Part shown: one piece after another, positions 7,701 through 18,315 of the stretch
Numbering within the stretch: the stretch's first letter is position 1
Layout of the letters: each line of letters opens with the position of its first letter
Source of the DNA: PALSA-505 sp036502085
GTDB taxonomy: Bacteria > Actinomycetota > Actinomycetes > Streptosporangiales > Streptosporangiaceae
Direction: 5' to 3'
DNA: 64,000 nucleotides
Assembly: GCA_036502085.1 (NCBI GenBank)
Contig: DASXZD010000099.1
Location: forward strand, 1 to 64,000
The notes under the pieces: model-generated
The model's input: only the letters and a program-made list of their open reading frames with translations
Told to the model about the DNA's origin: nothing
The model's database searches: none
Position numbers and translations under genes: made by a program

Positions 7701-8615
7701 GTGACAGAGAAAACGGCACAGGCCGCCGACTGGCGGCAGCCCGGCCAGCGAGAGACGGGCCTGAGAGTGACCGGCCTGCGAGTGGCCGGGGCGGGGCTGC
7801 TGATCGCCACCGGGGCGATTCACCTTGACCTGTACCTGACCGGCTACCGGTCGATCCCGACGATTGGCTGGCTCTTCCTGCTCCAGGTCATCGCGGCCTT
7901 CGGCCTCGGTGCGGCCGTTCTCGCGACGGCCGTGCTCCCGCGCGGCAGCATGCTGGCCGCGGCGGCAGGCGCGGCGTTCTCGCTCGCCACCCTCGGCGGC
8001 TACCTGCTGTCGGTCTGGAGTGGCCTGTTCGGGTTCAAGGAGGTGCGGACCACCGCGGGCATCGTCGCCGGGGTGATCGAGGTCGCCGGCTTCGCCGCAC
8101 TGGCCGCGTTGGCTTCGGTCACGCTGGCTCCCGACGGCGGGCTCAGCCACGGAGTGCTGGCCGTGCTGCGACCCGGCGCGCGGATGACCGCGGCCATCTC
8201 CGCCCTGGCCGTGATCGGCCTGGCGCTGCTCGCCGCGGCCGCCGCAACGTCCGGCGGTCAGGCCGCGACGGCCACTGGCGGCGGACTGAGCACCACGAAG
8301 ATCGGCAACGTCACCGTGCTCACCAACGCCAAGGGACTCACGCTCTACTCGTTCGCCCCCGATAGCCCGGCCGCCTCCAAGTGCTACGGGTCATGCGCGG
8401 CGTACTGGCCACCGGTGATCGCTCCGGCCAAGACCGGCCCGGGCGTGCCCGGCAAGCTCGGTACGATCAAGCGATCGGACGGATCAAAGCAGGTGACGTA
8501 CAACGGCCATCCGCTGTACACCTACATTGCCGACGGCGGTCGGGGCCAGGCCAAGGGCAACAACCTCAACCTGAACGGCGGGATCTGGCACGAGATCGTC
8601 GTCTCCGGCACCTGA
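7701..8615 (+). CDS. Multi-spanning membrane protein fused to Lipoprotein_15 domain
   Basis: 304 residues from GTG 7701, preceded by GGGAG. The first two-thirds have about five hydrophobic helices (near residues 28-45, 53-75, 78-105, 112-138 and 166-186). The last 110 residues repeat the domain of the preceding lipoprotein (LTNAKGLTLYSFAPDS ... SKCYGSCAAYWPPV ... GHPLYTYIADGGRGQAKGNNLNLNGGIWHEI), placing it outside the membrane. The two C-terminal domains are clear paralogues. The membrane half has no family I recognise with certainty. Function unknown. Confidence 0.8.
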   Translation: MTEKTAQAADWRQPGQRETGLRVTGLRVAGAGLLIATGAIHLDLYLTGYRSIPTIGWLFLLQVIAAFGLGAAVLATAVLPRGSMLAAAAGAAFSLATLGGYLLSVWSGLFGFKEVRTTAGIVAGVIEVAGFAALAALASVTLAPDGGLSHGVLAVLRPGARMTAAISALAVIGLALLAAAAATSGGQAATATGGGLSTTKIGNVTVLTNAKGLTLYSFAPDSPAASKCYGSCAAYWPPVIAPAKTGPGVPGKLGTIKRSDGSKQVTYNGHPLYTYIADGGRGQAKGNNLNLNGGIWHEIVVSGT

Positions 8616-8637
8616 TTGGCCTGAGCGGCCCTGATCG

Positions 8638-8694
8638 GCCTGAGCACCCCGCTCGGGCCTGAGCACCCCGCTCGGGCCCGAGCACCCCGAGCGG
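8638..8694. repeat. Triplicated 19-bp self-complementary repeat
   Basis: The unit gcctgagcaccccgctcgg occurs at 8638-8656 and 8657-8675, and a variant (gcccgagcaccccgagcgg) at 8676-8694. GCTCGGGC and GCCCGAGC segments are mutually complementary, so the transcript of the preceding gene would fold into strong GC hairpins and might terminate here. Confidence 0.75.
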
Positions 8695-8772
8695 GCCCGA
8701 GCGGCCTGGGCGCGACTGACCCGGCCGCCCGGGGCGCCGCTTGGCCAGCTCAGGGTGTCGGCCTGACAGTGC

Positions 8773-8817
8773 TGCGCTAGCTTGGGCTGCGCTAGCCTGG
8801 GCTGCGCTAGCCTGGAT
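8773..8817 (+). repeat. Three 15-bp tandem repeats with -10-like hexamers before leuS
   Basis: The unit tgcgctagcctgggc is repeated three times with small changes (8773-8787, 8788-8802, 8803-8817). Each copy contains a TAGCYT hexamer that fits the actinobacterial -10 pattern TANNNT, so the repeat may provide stacked promoter elements for leuS. No good -35 is obvious except CTGACA at 8763. Confidence 0.6.
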
Positions 8818-8820
8818 GAC

Positions 8821-8859
8821 ATGCAAGCCACCCGGCTGCTTCTTAGGATGCCGCGCTGA
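8821..8859 (+). CDS. Leucine-rich leader peptide of leuS
   Basis: A 12-codon reading frame ATG...TGA encodes MQATRLLLRMPR, with three consecutive leucine codons (CTG CTT CTT, 8836-8844). It ends 20 bp before a strong intrinsic terminator and 77 bp before the leuS ATG. A short peptide rich in the cognate amino acid just ahead of a terminator is the classical layout of amino-acid attenuation. Translation is inferred, not shown; the upstream GGA (8814-8816) is a weak ribosome binding site. Confidence 0.6.
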   Translation: MQATRLLLRMPR

Positions 8860-8904
8860 CGATCTGAGTCAGCGTGGCAGCCCCTCGTCTGCGAGGGGCT
8901 TTTT
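8854..8904 (+). terminator. Attenuator hairpins upstream of leuS
   Basis: First hairpin: CGCTGAC (8854-8860)/GTCAGCG (8868-8874), overlapping the leader stop codon. Second: AGCCCCTCG (8879-8887)-TCTG-CGAGGGGCT (8892-8900), then TTTT, a perfect 9-bp Rho-independent terminator. Because it lies upstream of leuS in the same direction it should act as an attenuator. GACGA (8858-8862) can pair with TCGTC (8885-8889) and break the terminator arm, a possible antiterminator. The latter is short and its competition with the first hairpin is unclear. Confidence 0.72.
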
Positions 8905-8935
8905 GATGGACAAGATCGATCGTGGTGAGAATCTC

Positions 8936-12034
<3,099 letters not shown>

Positions 12035-12040
12035 CGGATC

Positions 12041-12079
12041 TGAGGGGCCTGGCTAGCCGAGACGCCCGAGCCAGGCTCA
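12041..12079. terminator. Bidirectional terminator between leuS and gntR
   Basis: TGAG-ggg-CCTGGCT (12041-12054) pairs with AGCCAGG-CTCA (12069-12079) around a 14-nt loop, between two convergent genes. No U-tract follows. Confidence 0.5.
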
Positions 12080-12104
12080 GTGGTGCACGGCGGCTCTCCA
12101 TGCC

Positions 12105-12887
12105 CTACAGGCTGCCCGCCAGCTCCGAGGTCCAGACGACCATGCGGGTGCGGTCGCCGCGGAACAGGTCGCGGGCGAACTCGAGCGGCTGGCCGGACTG
12201 GGAGTAGGCGGTGCGCTCGATCAGCATCAGCGGAGCTCCCTCTTCCACCTCGAGCGCCTCGGCCTCCCGCATGCTCGCGGTCACCGGCTCCAGCCGCTCC
12301 CTGGCGTGATGCGGCAGCTGACCGTACTTGAGCTCGAGCAGTTCGTAGAGCGAGCCGTCGAGCCGGCACTGCAGCAGCCCGGGGAACAGCTCCGCGGGGA
12401 ACAGCGAATGCTCCAGGACCAGCGGCCTGCCGTCGGCGAGCCTGATCCGCCGCACCGCGTACACGTGGTCTTCCTCGGCCAGCCGCAGCGCGGCCGCGGT
12501 GGCCGGCCCGGCCCGGTGCTCGGTCGCGGCCAGCACCCTGGCGCCCGGCGTCATCCCGTGCCGGCGCAGCTGCTCGGAGAATCCGGCCAGCGTGGTGAGA
12601 TCCTGCTCGAGCTTGGGCTCGGCGACGAAGGTGCCGCCGGTGCGGCCGACGGACCGGGTCACCAGGCCGCGCCGGGCCAGCTCACCGAGCGCATGCCGCA
12701 GCGTCATCCGGCTGACGCCGAACCACGCCGCGAGCTGCTGCTCGGCCGGCAGCCGTTCGCCCGGCGCGAGCCTGCCCGCGGCGATCCCCCCGGCCAGCCA
12801 CTCCTCGATCTGGGCGTGCACGGTGGCGCCCGGCCCCCGCGCGATCGAGGGCGGCGCCCCGGCCAGGGTCCGCTGGGCCGGCGTCAC
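12105..12887 (-). CDS. GntR-family transcriptional regulator (HutC/UTRA type)
   Basis: 260 residues from GTG 12887, which overlaps the stop of the upstream permease as GTGA. The N-terminal winged helix (about 20-85, LAAWFGVSRMTLRHALGELARRGLV) is followed by a UTRA ligand domain (about 105-245, VYAVRRIRLADGRPLVLEHS ... LMLIERTAYSQSGQPLEFARDLFRGDRTR). Translational coupling to the permease and a HutC-type operator in the nearby divergent promoter suggest it controls the permease and the kinase/dehydrogenase genes on the other side. The ligand is unknown but probably relates to the transported amine. Confidence 0.9.
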   Translation of the reverse strand: MTPAQRTLAGAPPSIARGPGATVHAQIEEWLAGGIAAGRLAPGERLPAEQQLAAWFGVSRMTLRHALGELARRGLVTRSVGRTGGTFVAEPKLEQDLTTLAGFSEQLRRHGMTPGARVLAATEHRAGPATAAALRLAEEDHVYAVRRIRLADGRPLVLEHSLFPAELFPGLLQCRLDGSLYELLELKYGQLPHHARERLEPVTASMREAEALEVEEGAPLMLIERTAYSQSGQPLEFARDLFRGDRTRMVVWTSELAGSL

Positions 12888-14422
12888 CGCGCTCCCACGG
12901 CGGGCGCCTCTTCTTCGGCCGGCGGTATCACCGGCGAGAAGGGACGCCGCCGCCCGGCAGCCAGGTAGTAGACGCCACCGATCAGCGCGATGCCGACCAC
13001 CACCGTCCACAGGATGGGAATCTTGTTCAGGAAGCCGACGCCGAAGCTGAGCAGGCCGCCGGTCTGGTCCGGTTTCGGGTTGCTCGCAGCCCGCGGCCAG
13101 GCGAAGTTGACCAGCATGGCCCCGCCGTATGCCAGCCCGAGTACGTTCACCGGCAGGCCCCACCGGCCGAGCCGGAACGGAGCCTTGGTCTTGGGCCAGC
13201 CGCGCAGCCGGGCGCGCATGATCACCAGGTTGCCGAGGAAATAGCTGAGGTAGATCATCCCGGTGGCGGCGATCGCGATGTCGGCCGCGCCCGAGTACTT
13301 CAGGAACGGCACCGCGGCCAGCACGGCGATCACGATGCACGTCCAGATCGGGGTGTGCAGCGTCGGCGAGACCCGCGCGAGCGGGCGGGACCACGGCAGC
13401 TGGCCGTCCCGCGACATCCCGAAGCAGAGCCTGATCGTCGCGGCCATGATGGACAGGCAGCAGACGAAGATCGCGGCCGACACCACCAGCAGGTAGAGCG
13501 TGGCGAAGCCGGAGGAGAAGTTCGCCTCGATGATCTGCGCGGGCCCATACACGCCGCTGATCGCGCCGTGCAGGTTGGGGATGGCCACCAGCGTGCCGAG
13601 CAGGAACACGCCGCCGATGACGAACGCGCCCACCACGGAGAACAGAACCGCCTTCGGCGCCGCCCGGCGCGGATCACGGGTCTCCTCGGCCAGCGTCGAC
13701 GCGGTGTCGAACCCGTAGATCACGAACAGGCTCATGAACATCGCGGCGAGGAACGAGCTCGGCCCGACCTTGAAGCCGCCGCTGTTCACCACGACGTGGA
13801 AGCCCTGGTGATTGTGGAAGGCCATCAGCACCAGGGCGAACACGAACATGCCGAGGATCTCGAACAGCACCCCGGTGTTGTTGATCAGCGCAACCAGCCG
13901 CACGCCGTAGATGTTCAGAACCGTGATGACCACCAGCGTGATCAGCGCGACGACTTCCTGCACGTGCAGGCTGCCGCCGTTCAGGCTGTGCCAGCCCAGT
14001 CCGTTGAGCGCGGGGATCAGCGCCAGCGGCAGCGTGGCCACTACCGCGGTGACGGTCAGGATCCCGGCGAACATGTAGATCCAGCCGGTGAACCAGGAGT
14101 AGCTCCGGCCGGCCAGGAACTTGGTCCACTGGAAGACCGAGCCCGCCACCGGGTAGTGGCTCGAGACCTCGGCGAAGTTGAGGGCGATGATGAACTGCCC
14201 GAGGGCCACGACCGGCCAGGTCCAGATGAACACCCCGCCGAGCGTCGTCAGGCCCAGCGCGAACAAGGTGAAAATCCCGGTCGATGGCGAAATGTAGCTG
14301 AACGCGACCGCGAACGAGCTGAACACGCCGAGCGAGCGCTTCAGTTCCTGCTGGTAACCGAAGCGCGCGAGATCGGCGGAATCGCGTTCGTGGCCGCTGG
14401 ATTCGGCTTCGCTAGCGCTCAT
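12884..14422 (-). CDS. APC-superfamily amino acid/amine permease
   Basis: 512 residues with about 12 transmembrane helices and no signal peptide. The start SLGVFSSFAVAFSYISPSTGIFTLF is typical of the APC subgroup that carries GABA, choline, ethanolamine or other amines. It is transcribed with the downstream gntR gene (4-bp overlap) and divergent from a choline/ethanolamine-kinase-like gene and a dimethylglycine/sarcosine-dehydrogenase-like gene, suggesting uptake of a methylated amine or amino alcohol (inference). Confidence 0.88.
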   Translation of the reverse strand: MSASEAESSGHERDSADLARFGYQQELKRSLGVFSSFAVAFSYISPSTGIFTLFALGLTTLGGVFIWTWPVVALGQFIIALNFAEVSSHYPVAGSVFQWTKFLAGRSYSWFTGWIYMFAGILTVTAVVATLPLALIPALNGLGWHSLNGGSLHVQEVVALITLVVITVLNIYGVRLVALINNTGVLFEILGMFVFALVLMAFHNHQGFHVVVNSGGFKVGPSSFLAAMFMSLFVIYGFDTASTLAEETRDPRRAAPKAVLFSVVGAFVIGGVFLLGTLVAIPNLHGAISGVYGPAQIIEANFSSGFATLYLLVVSAAIFVCCLSIMAATIRLCFGMSRDGQLPWSRPLARVSPTLHTPIWTCIVIAVLAAVPFLKYSGAADIAIAATGMIYLSYFLGNLVIMRARLRGWPKTKAPFRLGRWGLPVNVLGLAYGGAMLVNFAWPRAASNPKPDQTGGLLSFGVGFLNKIPILWTVVVGIALIGGVYYLAAGRRRPFSPVIPPAEEEAPAVGAR

Positions 14423-14604
14423 CTACTGCCCTCCCAGCGGGGACCGGGCCGCGGCTTGTTGCGTAGCGTAAAACTGACCGATGTAATTGTCCAGACTTTT
14501 GCCGGTTTTCAACGAAACCGTAACCACCAGTGATCAATCTCCGCCCATTAGTACCCAGTTGATCGGCATATGCGCAACCTGATTACCCGGGAACGTTACC
14601 TTTT

Positions 14605-14612
14605 GTCTATAC
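14605..14612. promoter_or_regulatory. HutC-type GntR operator in the divergent permease/kinase promoter
   Basis: GTCTATAC matches the HutC-subfamily half-site pattern GTNTANAC exactly. It lies in the 282-bp gap between the permease (start 14422) and the kinase (start 14705). A related GTCCAGAC occurs nearer the permease start, with one mismatch. The adjacent GntR regulator is the obvious candidate ligand. Confidence 0.5.
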
Positions 14613-14704
14613 CTTTGGGACGTGAGCCTCTATCCTGCACACATCCGACCGGATGCCCGGAGGGGCGCACCCGGACCGCCGTGCTAGCCGTCAGGATCGT
14701 GCCG

Positions 14705-15667
14705 ATGGCCAACGACTTCGGGAGCGCGGCCGCGACCAGCGGCAACCGCCCTCCGGAAGCATCCGCCGAGCTGGCCGCCCTGTTCGACCGGGTGCCGAGC
14801 CTGGCCGGCTTGCCCCGGCAGGTCGAGCCGCTGCCCGGCGGGCTGACCAACCGCAACTACAAGGTCACCGTGCCGGGCGGCAGCTTCGTCGCCCGCGTCT
14901 TCAGCCCCGGCAGCGAACTGCTCGCGATCAACCGGGATAACGAGTACCGGAACACCGCCACCGCCGCGGCCGCCGGAGCGGGCCCGCCGGTCATCGACTA
15001 CTGGCCGGCCGGCGGCATCCTCGTCATCGGCTACATCGCCGGGCGCACCCTGACCAACGCCGACGTGGCCGCGCCCGGCAGCGTCGCGCGCATCGCCAGG
15101 GCCTGCCGCAGGCTGCACGACGGCGAGCGGTTCGGCAACGACTTCGACATGTTCGAAATCCAGCGCGGCTACCTGGCGGCCGTGCGCGCACGCGGCTTCC
15201 GGCTGCCGGCCGGGTACGACCGGCTGATGCCCTGCTTCGAGGCGGTCAGGCATGCGCTGGCCAGGTGTCCCGTGCGCACCGTTCCGTGCAATAACGACCT
15301 GCTGGCGGGAAACTTTATCGATGACGGCGAGCGCATCTGGCTGATCGATTACGAGTATTCCGGCAACAACGACGCCTGCTTCGAGCTGGGCAACATCGGG
15401 AGCGAATGCGGGCTGTCCGCCGACGGGCTGGCGGACCTGGTTACCGCGTACTACGGCAGGCCGCTGCGCAACAAGATCGCCCGTGCCGCGCTGCTCGGCC
15501 TGGCGGCCAGGTACGGCTGGACGCTGTGGGGGGCGATCCAGGCGGCTGTGAGCCCGATCGACTTCGACTTCTGGGCCTGGGGGGCGGAGCGCTACGAGGC
15601 CGCCGCCGCGGCCTTCACCGGGCCGGACTTCGGCCGGCTGCTTGACGATGTGCAGCGCGATGACTAG
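14705..15667 (+). CDS. Choline/ethanolamine kinase-like phosphotransferase
   Basis: 320-residue APH/choline-kinase fold enzyme. The N-lobe includes LPGGLTNRNYKVTVPGG (about 45-60), a nucleotide-binding loop typical of choline and ethanolamine kinases. The catalytic loop reads CNNDLLAGNFI (usual HNDL with Cys-Asn replacing the His) and the metal site is WLIDYEYSG. I start at ATG 14705 (AGGA upstream); the frame is open to 14570. The next gene overlaps by 8 bp, so both are probably translated together. Substrate is inferred from family and from the amine-degrading neighbour. Confidence 0.85.
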   Translation: MANDFGSAAATSGNRPPEASAELAALFDRVPSLAGLPRQVEPLPGGLTNRNYKVTVPGGSFVARVFSPGSELLAINRDNEYRNTATAAAAGAGPPVIDYWPAGGILVIGYIAGRTLTNADVAAPGSVARIARACRRLHDGERFGNDFDMFEIQRGYLAAVRARGFRLPAGYDRLMPCFEAVRHALARCPVRTVPCNNDLLAGNFIDDGERIWLIDYEYSGNNDACFELGNIGSECGLSADGLADLVTAYYGRPLRNKIARAALLGLAARYGWTLWGAIQAAVSPIDFDFWAWGAERYEAAAAAFTGPDFGRLLDDVQRDD

Positions 15668-18161
15668 CGGTGCCCCGGCGCCGCCGGCCGGAGAGTTGCC
15701 GGCCCGAGCACTGCCGGCCCGGGTCAGGGCGGTCATCATCGGCGGCGGCGTGATCGGCGCCAGCGTCGCCTACCACCTGGCCGGGCTGGGCTGGACCGAC
15801 GTGATCCTGCTGGAGCAGGGGCAGCTGTCCTGCGGGACGACCTGGCACGCGGCCGGGCTAGTCGGCCAGCTTCGCGCGTCGGAGAGCCTGACCCGCCTGG
15901 TGCAGTACTCGACCCGGCTGTACACCAGGCTCGAGAACGAGGTCGGCCACGGCACCGGGTTCAAGCGCTGCGGCAGCGTGATGGTCGCGCGCACCGCGGA
16001 CCGGATGGTCCAGCTGCGGCGGGCCGCCGCCGTGGCCGAGGCGTTCGGGCTTGACTGCGAGCTGATCAGCCCGCGGCGGGCGCTCGAGCTCTACCCGGTG
16101 ATGCGGGCCGACGACCTGGCCGGGGCGATGTGGCTGCCGGGTGACGGCACGGCGAACCCGGCCGACCTGACCTACGCGCTGGCCAAAGGCGCCCGCCAGC
16201 GGGGGGCGGTCGTGTGCGAGCGGACCAGGGTGACGGCGGTCCTGGTGTCCGGCGGCGCCGTGGCCGGCGTCCGCACCGCCGCGGGCGACATCGAGGCCGA
16301 AGTCGTCGTCAACTGCGCAGGCCAGTGGGCCAAGCAGGTGGGCGCGATGTGCGGGGTGAACGTGCCGCTGCACTCGGCCGAGCACTTCTACGCGGTGACC
16401 GATCAGATCGACGGGGTGCGGCGCGACCTGCCGGTGCTGCGTGACCCCGACGGGTACACCTACTTCAAGGAAGAAGTGGGCGGCCTGGTCGTCGGCGGTT
16501 TCGAGCCGCAGGCCAAGCCCTGGCTGGCCCCGGACGCGCTGCCGGCCGACTTCGCGTTCCAGTTGCTGCCCGAGGACTGGGATCACTTTTCGGTGCTGAT
16601 GGACAGCGCGCTGCTGCGGATCCCGGCGCTGCGCCACACCGGGATCAAGAAGTTCTACAACGGCCCGGAGAGCTTCACGCCGGACAACCTGTTCATCCTC
16701 GGCGAGGCGCCCGAGCTGCGGAATTTCTTCGTCGCGGCGGGCTTCAACTCGGTCGGCATCGCCTCGGCGGGCGGGGCCGGCCGCGCGCTGGCCGAATGGA
16801 TCGCCGAGGGCGAGCCGACGACCGACCTGTCGTCGCTGGACATCAGGCGCTTCGCCCGGTTCCACGGCAACAACCAGTGGCTGCACGACCGGGTCAGCGA
16901 GGTGCTCGGCCTGCACTACGCCATCCCCTGGCCGAACCGCGAGCTCGACACCGCCCGCCCGTTCCGCCGCTCCCCCGCGTATCACCTGCTGGCGCAGGCC
17001 GACGCGTGCTTCGGCAGCAAGATGGGCTGGGAGCGGGCCAACTTCTTCGCCCCGGCGGGCGAGCCGCCGGTGATCGAGTACTCCTGGGGCAAGCAGAACT
17101 GGCTGCCCTGGTCGGCCGCCGAGCAGCGCGCCGCCCGCCGCGATGTCGCGGTCTTCGACCAGACCTCGTTCGCCAAGCTGCTGCTGGCCGGCCCGGACGC
17201 GCAGAGCGTGCTGCAGTGGCTATGCACCGCCGACATCGCGGTCGAGCCCGGCCGCACGGTCTACACCGGGATGCTCAACGCACGCGGCGGCTACGAGGCG
17301 GACATCACCGTCACCCGCCTGTCGGCCACCGAATTCCTGCTGGTCAGCAGTGCCGCGCAGGCGCAGCACGACCTGGATCACATCCGCAAGCGCATTCCGG
17401 CCGGCTCCGCCGCCACCCTGCTCGATGTCACGTCCGCCTATGCGGTATATGGAGTTATGGGCCCCAGATCGCGAGATCTGCTGTCCGCACTGTCAAGGAG
17501 CGATTTCAGCGATGCATCCTTCCCGTTCGGGACAAGCCGGGAGATAGACCTCGGCTACTCCACCGTCCGGGCCACCAGGATTACGTACGTCGGAGAGCTG
17601 GGCTGGGAACTGTATGTCCCGGCCGAATTCGCCGTCGGCGCTTACCAGGACCTGATGGCCGCCGGGGCCGGATTCGGAGTGCATAATGCCGGCTATTACG
17701 CCATTGAGTCGATGCGCCTGGAAAAGGCCTACCGGGCCTACGGCCGCGAGCTGACCCCGGACTACAACCCGGTCGAGGCCGGGCTTGCATTCGCCTGCAA
17801 GCTCAAGACCGACATCCCGTTCCTGGGCCGCGAGGCGGTGGCGAAGGCGCAGGCCGAAGGCCCGCACCGCAGGCTGGTCTCGGTCGTGCTGGACGACCCC
17901 GGGCCGATGATGTGGGGCGGCGAGCTCGTGCTGCGCGACGGCCTCCCGGCCGGCCAGCTGACGTCGGCGGCCTGGGGCGAGACGCTCGGCCGCTCGGTGG
18001 GCCTGGCGTACATCCGCCAAGCCGACGACAGCGTGGTGACGGCGGACTTCGCCCGGGCCGGCCATTACCAGGTGAACGTCGGCGGCACGCTCTGCCCCGC
18101 TTCGGTGCACCTGCGGCCGCCCTTCGACCCGTCCGGCGCGCGGGTCAAAGGCAATTACTAA
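15660..18161 (+). CDS. FAD-dependent dimethylglycine/sarcosine dehydrogenase-like protein with GcvT domain
   Basis: 833 residues. Domain order: FAD-binding DAO domain (GGGVIGASVAYHLAG near residue 24; TTWHAAGL containing the His that carries covalent FAD in this family), FAO_M linker (about 390-445), then the tetrahydrofolate-binding GcvT and GcvT C-terminal domains (GMLNARGGYEADITVTRL; RLEKAYRAYGRELTPDYNPVEAGL). Such enzymes oxidatively demethylate dimethylglycine or sarcosine and pass the one-carbon unit to folate. ATG 15660 overlaps the kinase stop by 8 bp. Together with the permease and kinase it suggests choline-derived methyl-group catabolism; the exact substrate is uncertain. Confidence 0.88.
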   Translation: MTSGAPAPPAGELPARALPARVRAVIIGGGVIGASVAYHLAGLGWTDVILLEQGQLSCGTTWHAAGLVGQLRASESLTRLVQYSTRLYTRLENEVGHGTGFKRCGSVMVARTADRMVQLRRAAAVAEAFGLDCELISPRRALELYPVMRADDLAGAMWLPGDGTANPADLTYALAKGARQRGAVVCERTRVTAVLVSGGAVAGVRTAAGDIEAEVVVNCAGQWAKQVGAMCGVNVPLHSAEHFYAVTDQIDGVRRDLPVLRDPDGYTYFKEEVGGLVVGGFEPQAKPWLAPDALPADFAFQLLPEDWDHFSVLMDSALLRIPALRHTGIKKFYNGPESFTPDNLFILGEAPELRNFFVAAGFNSVGIASAGGAGRALAEWIAEGEPTTDLSSLDIRRFARFHGNNQWLHDRVSEVLGLHYAIPWPNRELDTARPFRRSPAYHLLAQADACFGSKMGWERANFFAPAGEPPVIEYSWGKQNWLPWSAAEQRAARRDVAVFDQTSFAKLLLAGPDAQSVLQWLCTADIAVEPGRTVYTGMLNARGGYEADITVTRLSATEFLLVSSAAQAQHDLDHIRKRIPAGSAATLLDVTSAYAVYGVMGPRSRDLLSALSRSDFSDASFPFGTSREIDLGYSTVRATRITYVGELGWELYVPAEFAVGAYQDLMAAGAGFGVHNAGYYAIESMRLEKAYRAYGRELTPDYNPVEAGLAFACKLKTDIPFLGREAVAKAQAEGPHRRLVSVVLDDPGPMMWGGELVLRDGLPAGQLTSAAWGETLGRSVGLAYIRQADDSVVTADFARAGHYQVNVGGTLCPASVHLRPPFDPSGARVKGNY

Positions 18162-18296
18162 TAAAAAGTTCTATTTTCCCGAACGGGGAGTCGCCGGTCT
18201 TGTGCTTTTGCCCGAGCCCAGCCGGCGTCCGTAACATCGTCCTCACGCAGGGTAGGCACGTGTATTCTGGTTCGACGGTGCCGACCTTGGGGACCA

Positions 18297-18302
18297 TATA
18301 AT
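18297..18302 (+). promoter_or_regulatory. Near-consensus -10 element before the DUF1702 gene
   Basis: A perfect TATAAT lies 13 bp before the GTG start at 18316, so transcription would begin within a few bases of the start codon and leave room only for GGGGGAA. TTCGAC at 18271-18276 is a possible -35 but with a 20-bp spacer. AT-rich TAATAAAAAGTTCTATTTT follows the preceding gene. Confidence 0.4.
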
Positions 18303-18315
18303 TTTCGGGGGAATA

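Noticed and set aside
8816..8935. Translation of leuS from ATG 8816 or earlier in frame
   Set aside because: The frame is open but would run through the terminator hairpin; ATG 8936 has a proper ribosome site and the leader peptide is in another frame.
8616..8935. T-box riboswitch before leuS
   Set aside because: I looked for the T-box sequence (TGGnACCGCG) and specifier-loop layout and did not see them; the leader peptide plus terminator explains the region better.
12888..13394. N-terminal extension of the GntR reading frame into the permease gene
   Set aside because: The extra residues are out-of-frame permease sequence; the GTG at 12887 overlaps the permease stop and begins family-like text.
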